A DNA stretch of 64,000 nucleotides, taken from NCBI GenBank assembly GCA_018818165.1, contig JAHISP010000036.1:111113-175112 (forward strand), read 5' to 3'. Below are positions 1 to 7,517 of the stretch, one piece after another. The notes beneath the pieces were generated by a model that made no database searches, was not told the DNA's origin, and saw only the letters and a program-made list of their open reading frames with translations. Numbering within the stretch: the first letter of the stretch is position 1; every line of letters starts with the position of its first letter. The position numbers were made by a program, and so were the translations under genes. The DNA is from Bacteroidota bacterium (GTDB lineage Bacteria > Bacteroidota > Ignavibacteria > Ignavibacteriales > Melioribacteraceae).

Positions 1-2
1 TT

Positions 3-167
3 ACTTCAGGGGTTTCTAGTTTTACTTGGGGAAGTGGTACTGAATTATTTGTAATAAGAGATAGATTCCCTAATGATAGAGCTGTTGTAGCAAATCCCGG
101 ATTCGGACAGAGTATTTTGAAAATTGATATGGAACGTCTTGGTGCTCCTGACTATGGACGTAATTAA
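3..167 (+). CDS. C-terminal end of an unknown protein (partial)
   Basis: An open frame enters from the left edge and ends at TAA 165-167. The 54 visible residues finish with ILKIDMERLGAPDYGRN. Nothing in this tail identifies a family. The in-frame codon use and the strong terminator 54 bases after the stop support a real gene end. The function is unknown. Confidence 0.6.
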   Translation, partial: TSGVSSFTWGSGTELFVIRDRFPNDRAVVANPGFGQSILKIDMERLGAPDYGRN

Positions 168-220
168 AAAATTCTGTAGATAAAATGAATTAATTGGTCG
201 TTTTTATTCTTATTGTTAAA

Positions 221-247
221 GCCAGTAAACTATTACTGGCTTTTTTA
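221..247 (+). terminator. Rho-independent terminator
   Basis: A perfect 8-bp stem, GCCAGTAA / TTACTGGC with a 4-base loop (221-240), is followed by a T-rich run. It lies just after the partial gene at the left edge and separates it from the carbamoyltransferase unit. Confidence 0.85.
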
Positions 248-360
248 TTTTCTTTCCTTTAAGTAACTTTACTATTCATTTTTGTACCTATAACAATATA
301 TATTAATCAAATTTCTATTTTTCTTTTTAATCTATTATCTAAAATTTAAAATATATTTAT

Positions 361-2178
361 ATGAATATACTCGGAATTTCAGCTTTTTATCACGATAGTG
401 CAGCAGCACTTATTATTGATGGAAAAATAATTGCTGCCGCTCAAGAAGAGCGCTTCTCAAGAAAAAAACACGACCATCGTTTTCCAATAAATGCAATTAA
501 CTATTGTTTAGAAGAAGCAAACTTATCAATAAATGATATTGATTATGTAGCTTTTTATGATAAACCTTTCCTAAAATTTGAAAGAATTCTTGAAACCTAT
601 CTAACTTTTGCTCCAAAGGGAATTAAATCTTTCATTAAGGCAATGCCACTTTGGATTAAAGAAAAACTCTGGTTAAAAGATGTAATTAGCAAGGAACTGA
701 ATTTTTCTGGTAAAATACTTTTCCCTGAACACCATGAATCACACGCTGCTTCTGCATTTTATCCTTCACCGTTTACCGATGCAGCTTTTATAACCATCGA
801 TGGAGTTGGTGAATGGACTACCACTAGCTATGGAATTGGCGAAAACAATAATATTAAAATATTAGCTGATATTAAATTTCCTCATTCAATTGGTTTACTT
901 TATTCTGCATTTACTTATTATACGGGATTTAAAGTTAATTCTGGTGAATATAAAGTTATGGGACTTGCGCCTTATGGAGAGCCTAAATATGTTGACTTAA
1001 TACTAAATGAATTAATGGATTTAAAAGACGATGGTTCATTTAAGCTAAATATGAAATATTTCAATTTTGCTGCTGGTCTTACAATGACAAACTCAAAGTT
1101 TGATAAACTATTTGGTGGACCAGCACGAAAGCCAGAATCAGAATTAACACAACGCGAAATGGATTTAGCCCGTTCAGTTCAAGATGTTACAGAAGAAGTT
1201 ATGCTACGAATTTCCAGACATGTGAAAAAAGTAACAGGCAAAAAAAATCTTTGTCTTGCTGGTGGCGTGGCACTAAATTGTGTAGGTAATGGAAAAATAC
1301 TTAAAGAAAAAATATTTGATAACATTTGGATTCAACCTGCTGCTGGCGATGCCGGTGGCGCACTTGGTGCTGCACTTTTTATATGGCACCAATATCTTGG
1401 AAATGAAAGAGTGGTTAATCAAAAAGGTGATTCGCAAAATGGCTCATATTTGGGACCAAATTTTGATAACCAAATCATTAAAGAATTCTTAAATTCTGCT
1501 TCAATAAAATATAAAGAATTATCTAATGAAGAAATTACAACCGCAATAGCAAACCTATTAAATGATGAAAAAGTTATTGGATTATTTAATGGGCGCTCAG
1601 AGTTTGGTCCTCGCGCACTTGGAAACCGTTCCATAATTGGAGATGCTCGTTCCCAGAAAATGCAATCAATAATGAATCTAAAAATCAAGTTTCGCGAAAG
1701 TTTCCGTCCATTTGCGCCATCAGTTTTGGAGGAAAAAGTATCTGAATATTTTGAAATGGATGTCGAAAGTCCGTATATGCTTCTTGTTGCCGATGTGAAA
1801 AAGGAACGCCAAGAAAAAATGACAGATGCTGAACAACAATTATTTGGAATTGAAAAACTAAATATTAAGCGCTCGGATATTCCAGCTATTACTCATATTG
1901 ATTATTCGGCGCGCATTCAAACCGTAAATAAAGAAACAAATCCATTTTATCACGCAGTTATTTCTAAATTTGATGAACTGTATGGTTCCGCCGTTATTGT
2001 TAATACTTCGTTTAATGTTCGCGGTGAGCCAATTGTTAACAAACCAGAAGAAGCCTATACATGCTTTATGCGAACGGATATGGATTACCTTCTTCTTGGA
2101 AATTTTCTTTTGGATAAGAATGAAATGGGTAAGCTTGAAAAAGATGTTGATTGGAAAAAAGAGTTTGACTTGGATTAG
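361..2178 (+). CDS. O-carbamoyltransferase, NodU/CmcH/SxtI family
   Basis: This 605-residue protein is full length for the family. The N-terminal Kae1/HypF-like half starts MNILGISAFYHDSAAALI and carries the metal-site signature HHESHAAS (His at about 124 and 128) and LAGGVALNCVGNG. The C-terminal half has GRSEFGPRALGNRS (about 411) and NTSFNVRGEPIV. Family members transfer a carbamoyl group from carbamoyl phosphate, through carbamoyl-adenylate, to a hydroxyl on a sugar or small molecule; the acceptor here cannot be read from sequence. It is followed on the same strand by an SxtJ-like and a DUF5989 gene, the arrangement of sxtI-sxtJ-sxtK in cyanobacterial saxitoxin clusters and many other genomes. 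There are no other saxitoxin genes, so toxin synthesis is not implied; envelope or polysaccharide carbamoylation is more likely. The start ATG has no strong Shine-Dalgarno sequence. Confidence 0.93.
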   Translation: MNILGISAFYHDSAAALIIDGKIIAAAQEERFSRKKHDHRFPINAINYCLEEANLSINDIDYVAFYDKPFLKFERILETYLTFAPKGIKSFIKAMPLWIKEKLWLKDVISKELNFSGKILFPEHHESHAASAFYPSPFTDAAFITIDGVGEWTTTSYGIGENNNIKILADIKFPHSIGLLYSAFTYYTGFKVNSGEYKVMGLAPYGEPKYVDLILNELMDLKDDGSFKLNMKYFNFAAGLTMTNSKFDKLFGGPARKPESELTQREMDLARSVQDVTEEVMLRISRHVKKVTGKKNLCLAGGVALNCVGNGKILKEKIFDNIWIQPAAGDAGGALGAALFIWHQYLGNERVVNQKGDSQNGSYLGPNFDNQIIKEFLNSASIKYKELSNEEITTAIANLLNDEKVIGLFNGRSEFGPRALGNRSIIGDARSQKMQSIMNLKIKFRESFRPFAPSVLEEKVSEYFEMDVESPYMLLVADVKKERQEKMTDAEQQLFGIEKLNIKRSDIPAITHIDYSARIQTVNKETNPFYHAVISKFDELYGSAVIVNTSFNVRGEPIVNKPEEAYTCFMRTDMDYLLLGNFLLDKNEMGKLEKDVDWKKEFDLD

Positions 2179-2218
2179 TTAAATTCTAAAGTTTGGTTGT
2201 TTATTAGAAATAAAAAGT

Positions 2219-2298
2219 GTCATTCCGGTTCCGACTTGTATGGATTATTGGGAATCTCCTTAATGAAAAGATTCCCCCTAGAAACATGTTGGAATGAC
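2219..2298. repeat. Palindromic GTCATTCC element (A)
   Basis: The outer arms GTCATTCC (2219-2226) and GGAATGAC (2291-2298) enclose a second inverted pair, GGGAATCT (2250-2257) and AGATTCCC (2269-2276). It lies between the carbamoyltransferase and the SxtJ-like gene. It resembles the dispersed REP/MITE-like elements common in this phylum and shares the GTCATT ends with two other elements in the window. Confidence 0.6.
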
Positions 2299-2366
2299 GG
2301 ATAATTTGTGAAGAATTTATAATAATTTGGTGAATTAATTTTGAAGTTTTAAACAGAAGTAAAGCT

Positions 2367-2780
2367 ATGATTATAGAAGAAATAAAAAATATAAACAGTG
2401 ATAAAAAAGAATTAAAGAAATTTGGCAAATCAGTTGGATTAGTTCTATTGCTAATAGGAATTATACTACTTATTTATTCAAAGGCAGTATTCCCAATATT
2501 TTTAAGTCTTGGAAGTTTTCTAGTTGCAGCAGCATATATATTCCCAATAATATTATTACCATTTCAAAAAATATGGATGACTTTCGCAGTAATAATGGGA
2601 TTTGTAATGACACGAGTGATTCTTTCAATTTTATTCTATTTGGTAATCACTCCAATTAGTTTTCTGTCAAAGATATTCCAAAAAGATTTCTTAAATTTGA
2701 AGATAGAAAAAGACAAAAAGTCGTATTGGAATTTAAGAAATGAAAATTACGACAAATCATCAACCGAAAAGCAATTTTAA
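2367..2780 (+). CDS. SxtJ-like small membrane protein
   Basis: This 137-residue protein has a charged N-terminus (about 1-20), three to four hydrophobic segments between about 22 and 100, and a basic, soluble C-terminus. Size, topology and position directly downstream of a carbamoyltransferase match the SxtJ family, whose biochemical role is unknown. It is separated from the carbamoyltransferase by palindromic element A and is followed 2 bases later by the DUF5989 gene, so these two are surely cotranscribed. Membership was judged from context and hydropathy, not by a search. It may anchor the transferase to the membrane; that is inference. Confidence 0.7.
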   Translation: MIIEEIKNINSDKKELKKFGKSVGLVLLLIGIILLIYSKAVFPIFLSLGSFLVAAAYIFPIILLPFQKIWMTFAVIMGFVMTRVILSILFYLVITPISFLSKIFQKDFLNLKIEKDKKSYWNLRNENYDKSSTEKQF

Positions 2781-2782
2781 CT

Positions 2783-2941
2783 ATGAGCAAAATATCAATT
2801 ATATCTGAGTTGTGGGATTTTCTGAAAGAACGAAAAAAATGGTGGTTACTTCCAATAATAATATTTTTAGTTTTACTTGGAAGTTTAATAGTGCTAACAC
2901 AAGGTTCAGCATTAGCACCATTTATTTATGCAATATTCTAG
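2783..2941 (+). CDS. DUF5989 / SxtK-like one-pass membrane peptide
   Basis: A 52-residue gene starts at ATG 2783, two bases after the SxtJ-like stop. The protein has a polar N-terminus (MSKISIISELWDFLKERKKW), a single strong transmembrane stretch (about 21-40) and a short tail with GSALAPFIY. This matches the DUF5989 pattern (ELWxFLKERKKWW then a helix) that accompanies carbamoyltransferases and SxtJ in many genomes. It is easily missed because of its size. Its stop is only 2 bases from the convergent SGNH hydrolase stop, so the two transcripts must overlap or share termination. The function is unknown. Confidence 0.8.
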   Translation: MSKISIISELWDFLKERKKWWLLPIIIFLVLLGSLIVLTQGSALAPFIYAIF

Positions 2942-2943
2942 CG

Positions 2944-4836
2944 TTAGTTATTTCTTACAAAGTTTAGCAATTGATTCTGTAAATTTTTAGCGCCATTGAA
3001 TCTTGGATTTACCATTAAGCAACTATTTATAGCATCAAGTGCGGCTTTATAATTTTGAGTCAATGAATAAGCGCCTGCTAAATTGTAATAAACTTGAGCA
3101 TCTTGTGAATTGTATTTTAATGACTTGCTTAAATATTTTATTCCAATATCAGTCTTCTTTTTTGACAATTCAATTATTCCAATCCATTTACTTGCAAACG
3201 CATTTTCCTTAATTTTATCGTATTTGTATAAATAGGGAAGTGCTTCATCAAACAGTTTTAGCGTAATTAAATTATTGCTAATCATTTCATAATAATCATA
3301 TACAAAAGGATATTGAAAAATTACGGCATCCATTTCTGCCAAATAATTTTTAATATCACCTTTTTTGAAAAACCAAGTAGCCATTTTTCGATGTGCTTGT
3401 TCCCACGATAATTTGTTATCTATTACAAAAAGAGCTAATGAATCAGAAAAATTTTGAACATCAAAACTTTCAATTATTTGCGCCAAAGATTTTGGACTTT
3501 TAACAAAAGGCCAATCGCCTTTAAGAATTGTAAGTCTGTATCTGCCAATTGTTGAATCAAGATGAGTAAAATTATAATGTTCTCTTACAAACTTATCTTG
3601 AAATTCATTATTTACAATGTCAATTTTGGAATCTGGCAATAAATTATCCTCCAACATTTTTTCAATAAATAATTTACCAATTTCTTGATAACCAGTAATT
3701 GTTGGATGAAGATGGTCGGTCATTAAATTATTTCCAACAACTCCATTTGGACTAATTTTATTGAATTTTTCTTCCGCAAAAACAACTGGATAATTGTATT
3801 TTTCCGCTAGTCGTTTTATTACCTCGTTAATTTCAGTGGGCGCTCGAAAGCGTAGGGCATCCAAGTCTTTTGCTTTTGTGAAAAACTCCAATGCTTTTGT
3901 AGTGTTTTTGGAAACCAATTCATCCATTCCTAAATCATAATTAAATTGAGCGGAAGTATCATCTTTTTTATTGTTAGAAACAAAAGGTGGTTGATCTTTC
4001 AAATTGCTCACTAAATCGGATAGAATAACTTTTACTCCAGCATCTTTTGCCATTTGCAGCATTTCGTCTAAATTTCCCTCAAACTGATTTATTCCAATTT
4101 TATAAACTGGTGAATCAAATTCTATCATTTGGTCACTTGCCATTCGCGACATTAAAGTGCCACCTTTTCCCTCTGGTTTTGGAAACAAGGACATAACACT
4201 TTTTATAAAATTGCGTAATAACTGAACGGTTTTATATTTATTGGCAAAAAGCATTTCTTTTACAATCCATCTTGAATTACCAAGAGATTCCAAAGAGCCA
4301 GCTCCAAGTGCACCGTAATATTCATTATGACCAGCATAGATTAAAATTAAATCTGGCTTTTGCTCCAAAACTCCATGCATCATATCAAGTAATGAATAAC
4401 TGCTTATTGCTGCCATTGCGCAATTTATAACTTCAATAGTTTTTTCGGGATAAAGCAATTCCAAACGCATTTTTACATATCGAGCAAATGAGCCATTTGG
4501 TGTAAAAGGATAACCTGCGGCGCTGCTTCCACCTAGAATGAAAATTCTAATGCTATTATCTTTTTTGTTTATATCAAATAAATCTTGAGATGGGTAAGGA
4601 GTAGCGTCAGTAGTGTAAAAATATCGTTTAGCAATTTCTGGATTGCACATCATTTTTTGAGAATCTATATATTCCCATTGATTAAATTTTTCTCCATAGT
4701 TGAAAATAGAAAGTCCAATTTCTAAAAAAACGATTAAAAATATTGGAATAAAAAGAAGCAGTAAATTGAAATAAAATGGATACTTTTTTTTATCTTTTAC
4801 AACACTTGTCTGTTTTTGTATTTTAACTTTAGCCAA
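2944..4836 (-). CDS. Membrane-anchored SGNH/GDSL hydrolase with TPR tail
   Basis: This 630-residue protein has a basic N-terminus and one transmembrane helix (about 22-45). An SGNH hydrolase domain follows, with block I GGSSAAGYP (about 102), block III AGHNEYYG (about 169) and block V DHLHP (about 374) supplying Ser, Asn and Asp/His. The C-terminal part (about 480-630) contains TPR-like helices ending in an NPRFNGAKN segment. Such enzymes act on O-acyl esters outside the membrane; the substrate is unknown. It converges on the SxtJ/DUF5989 pair with a 2-base gap, and SGNH proteins recur next to carbamoyltransferase loci, so a shared envelope-glycan substrate is plausible but inferred. Confidence 0.85.
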   Translation of the reverse strand: MAKVKIQKQTSVVKDKKKYPFYFNLLLLFIPIFLIVFLEIGLSIFNYGEKFNQWEYIDSQKMMCNPEIAKRYFYTTDATPYPSQDLFDINKKDNSIRIFILGGSSAAGYPFTPNGSFARYVKMRLELLYPEKTIEVINCAMAAISSYSLLDMMHGVLEQKPDLILIYAGHNEYYGALGAGSLESLGNSRWIVKEMLFANKYKTVQLLRNFIKSVMSLFPKPEGKGGTLMSRMASDQMIEFDSPVYKIGINQFEGNLDEMLQMAKDAGVKVILSDLVSNLKDQPPFVSNNKKDDTSAQFNYDLGMDELVSKNTTKALEFFTKAKDLDALRFRAPTEINEVIKRLAEKYNYPVVFAEEKFNKISPNGVVGNNLMTDHLHPTITGYQEIGKLFIEKMLEDNLLPDSKIDIVNNEFQDKFVREHYNFTHLDSTIGRYRLTILKGDWPFVKSPKSLAQIIESFDVQNFSDSLALFVIDNKLSWEQAHRKMATWFFKKGDIKNYLAEMDAVIFQYPFVYDYYEMISNNLITLKLFDEALPYLYKYDKIKENAFASKWIGIIELSKKKTDIGIKYLSKSLKYNSQDAQVYYNLAGAYSLTQNYKAALDAINSCLMVNPRFNGAKNLQNQLLNFVRNN

Positions 4837-4933
4837 AAAATCCTCACTAAAAATATATTTTGATAACTAAAATAGCACAAAAATATATTTATTTCTTTCC
4901 GAAACTGGATTAAATTAATTATGGAAAAGTAAT

Positions 4934-7423
4934 TTAGCGAAGAAGTAGCATTTTTTTACTTTGTGTGTAAGTGCCAGATTTCAAAGTGTAGTAGTAAACT
5001 CCAGAAGCTAAATTTCTTGCGTCAAATTGAACTGAGTAATTTCCAGCATTTTGTTCTTTATTTACAAGAGTAGCTATTTCCTGTCCGAGAATATTATATA
5101 TTTTTAATGTAATTGGTTGTGTGTAATTGTTTTTTGCATTTTGAGGAATTGCATATTGGATTGTAGTTGTTGGATTAAATGGGTTTGGAAAATTCTGGTC
5201 AAGTCTAAATTCGGAAACTAAATTATTGTTTTCTTCAACTGAAACAGTCGGCTCGGAGTAATTTGCCGTAAGATTATCAAAAAATATTGAGCCAGAGTAA
5301 TTTGTATTTACAACTCTTCCCGATGCTAAAATAACAGCTATTCTGGTTAAAGTGATTGGAAAATGGAAAACATTTGTGGCAACTAATGGAATTGGTTTTG
5401 AAAATTTTGCCTTCAAAGTATCAAAATGCTCGTCCACATCAAGTTGTTTATCAGCAAGAATTGCAAACTCCTCGCCACTATAATTTGTTACAATAAATGC
5501 AATTGAGTGCTTAAAATCATTCCCATTTGCGTCCAATCCAAAATTAAGAGGAATTCCTTCAATTGGAATATTTGTATTTAAATAAGCCCAATTTTGCACT
5601 CCAGATTGATAAACAAAATTATAATTTAGTTTAACTGAGGAATTTCCTTCAGTAAAATGCGAGTTAGCAATTTCAATATTGCTTTTAGAAGTGTCTATAT
5701 TTTCGCCACTGAAACTCCAATTATCCAAAGTTTCAAAGCTATTTAAAATGGAAGTTCCATTTTTCATTGAAATTGTAACAATTGCTGTGTCGCTAATTTC
5801 GTTCCAAATTACAATTATTTTTGTTGTTCCTTCCGAAATTCCGGTAAATTTTCCAAGTGAGTCAATTGTTCCAACATTTGTATTTGTGGAAGTCCAGTTA
5901 AAATTGTTAGTTGATAGTTTTTGGTCAAATCCAAAAACATCAAAAGCTTTAACACTAAATTGAACGCTATTTGTCGTATCGGCAAAGAGAACTTCGGGTG
6001 AAATTTGCAACTTAACAATTGAATTTACAATTACAAGCGATGAATCAAGCAAGCCATCGTATTCGGCAATTACATATCCAGTATCAGCTTTTCCGCCCGC
6101 TGTAAATAATCCAGTTGTTGATATTGAGCCAAAATTATGACTTAATGAATAATTTACATTTGCAGTTGTTATAGTGATTGGATTAAAAAACTCGTCAGTT
6201 CCGCTAGCATTAAATTGATAATTTTTAGCAGAAAACACTTTTGCATATTTTGTGTTTAAATTTATTTTCGATAAGCTAGATTTATTATCCAACGAAACAA
6301 CCATCAAACTATTTGAAACACTGCGTTCACCACCAGCATCGGATGGCGAATTTACGATACTATTTCGCACTACCATTGTTGTTGAGCCGCCACCATCCAT
6401 ATTAACAGCGCGATAAACTCCGAAATTGACTAAAAAATCAGCAAGCTCTGGTAACGACATTCCATTGCTTGTTGTTTGCCTTCCATCAACTGTTACAAGA
6501 TATAAATAGCGTTTGTCTTCACTAAATCCCGCCGCAGTTCTTGGATGGCGTGCAGACGCAAATGTGTTTGAACCGCCTTCTTCGACATAGCAAGCAAGAG
6601 CACAGTTTTCGCCGTTACTAACAATTTTTGGATATCCGTTTAGCAGAGTTACAATATTTTCTGGGGCGGGAGAAATTTTTTGAATCACGGAAATAGTATC
6701 ACCAATTGAAATTAGTGAATCAATAAAATCTTTTGAAGTTCCATGTCCAGAAAGTACAACTTTTCCTTTTGATAAAGCCATTGAGCCTTGTCCAACTTTT
6801 TTATCAACTACAATATATTTTACTGTGTCGTTTACTTGAATTTTTGAAATTGGTTCAACCAAAATTTCGCTTCCATATTGGTTGGTTCCAGTTGTAGTTC
6901 CAAAATAAGAATTAAAAAGAATTAGAAAGTCAGTTTCACGAGTTTTGTTTATTCCATTAATGTTTTTAGAAGTTTTATCACTCAAAATGAGTTTTGAACT
7001 TAATGAAAGTCGCTCGATAAAAGGCTCTTTATCTGAAGAAAAACCAATTGTTGACCAATTATTATTTTGCGTAATTATTTCACCTTCTCTAATTTGCATT
7101 CCAACATCTTGACCATTTCCGTCAAAAAATCCACCATTAATAGCACCAACAATATGATGTCCTTCAGAATTATAACGCGCTGACATGGCGGAAGTTTTTT
7201 CAAATCCAGTAATTTTGTCCTTACTAATTCCAGCTTCAATTTTTATAATTTCTTCTTGTAAGTCAATTTTTAGAATATCTAAAGTCCACGGAACATTTGG
7301 CTCATGCACAGAATAATGGAAAACGCCTTTTGCAACTTGTTTTATTGATAAAGTATCAAATTGATGTTGCGAAAAAATTGTTAAATTTAACGCAAAAAAA
7401 TAAAAAAGTAATGTTTTTTTCAT
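4934..7423 (-). CDS. Secreted NAGPA-domain protein with type IX sorting domain
   Basis: This 829-residue protein begins with a signal peptide (MKKTLLFYFFALNLTIFSQ). Residues about 90-375 form a phosphodiester glycosidase (NAGPA/DUF2233) domain with RHPRTAAGF, TVDGRQ, GMSLPELADFL and the hallmark NMDGGGSTTMV near 340. Related domains cleave sugar-1-phosphodiester bonds. A bacterial Ig-like segment (about 470-560) and a carbohydrate-binding-like region follow. The end (about 750-829) is a Por/type IX sorting domain with NFPNPFNPTTTIQYAIP, KIYNILGQEIATLV and SGVYYYTL. The protein should be exported and then handled by the type IX system, of which porU is encoded at 55582. It is divergent from the acyl-ACP synthetase gene. 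Confidence 0.9.
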   Translation of the reverse strand: MKKTLLFYFFALNLTIFSQHQFDTLSIKQVAKGVFHYSVHEPNVPWTLDILKIDLQEEIIKIEAGISKDKITGFEKTSAMSARYNSEGHHIVGAINGGFFDGNGQDVGMQIREGEIITQNNNWSTIGFSSDKEPFIERLSLSSKLILSDKTSKNINGINKTRETDFLILFNSYFGTTTGTNQYGSEILVEPISKIQVNDTVKYIVVDKKVGQGSMALSKGKVVLSGHGTSKDFIDSLISIGDTISVIQKISPAPENIVTLLNGYPKIVSNGENCALACYVEEGGSNTFASARHPRTAAGFSEDKRYLYLVTVDGRQTTSNGMSLPELADFLVNFGVYRAVNMDGGGSTTMVVRNSIVNSPSDAGGERSVSNSLMVVSLDNKSSLSKINLNTKYAKVFSAKNYQFNASGTDEFFNPITITTANVNYSLSHNFGSISTTGLFTAGGKADTGYVIAEYDGLLDSSLVIVNSIVKLQISPEVLFADTTNSVQFSVKAFDVFGFDQKLSTNNFNWTSTNTNVGTIDSLGKFTGISEGTTKIIVIWNEISDTAIVTISMKNGTSILNSFETLDNWSFSGENIDTSKSNIEIANSHFTEGNSSVKLNYNFVYQSGVQNWAYLNTNIPIEGIPLNFGLDANGNDFKHSIAFIVTNYSGEEFAILADKQLDVDEHFDTLKAKFSKPIPLVATNVFHFPITLTRIAVILASGRVVNTNYSGSIFFDNLTANYSEPTVSVEENNNLVSEFRLDQNFPNPFNPTTTIQYAIPQNAKNNYTQPITLKIYNILGQEIATLVNKEQNAGNYSVQFDARNLASGVYYYTLKSGTYTQSKKMLLLR

Positions 7424-7460
7424 AGTATTTTAAGTTAATAATTATAAAAATATTAATGTA

Positions 7461-7483
7461 TTTTAGTAACTAACTTACTAAAA
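7461..7483. promoter_or_regulatory. Candidate operator palindrome in divergent promoter
   Basis: Perfect 9-bp arms TTTTAGTAA (7461-7469) and TTACTAAAA (7475-7483) surround a 5-base spacer. It sits between two divergent starts (7423 minus and 7518 plus), 35 bases before the acyl-ACP synthetase ATG. The symmetry suits a homodimeric TetR- or FapR-like regulator of lipid genes. No such regulator is encoded nearby, so assignment is inference. Confidence 0.45.
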
Positions 7484-7517
7484 TAAAATTTTACAATTTG
7501 AAATTTTGCGAGGATTT

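Noticed and set aside
361..2941. Saxitoxin biosynthesis
   Set aside because: Only the sxtI/J/K-like genes are present; the polyketide, amidino-transfer and hydroxylase genes are missing.
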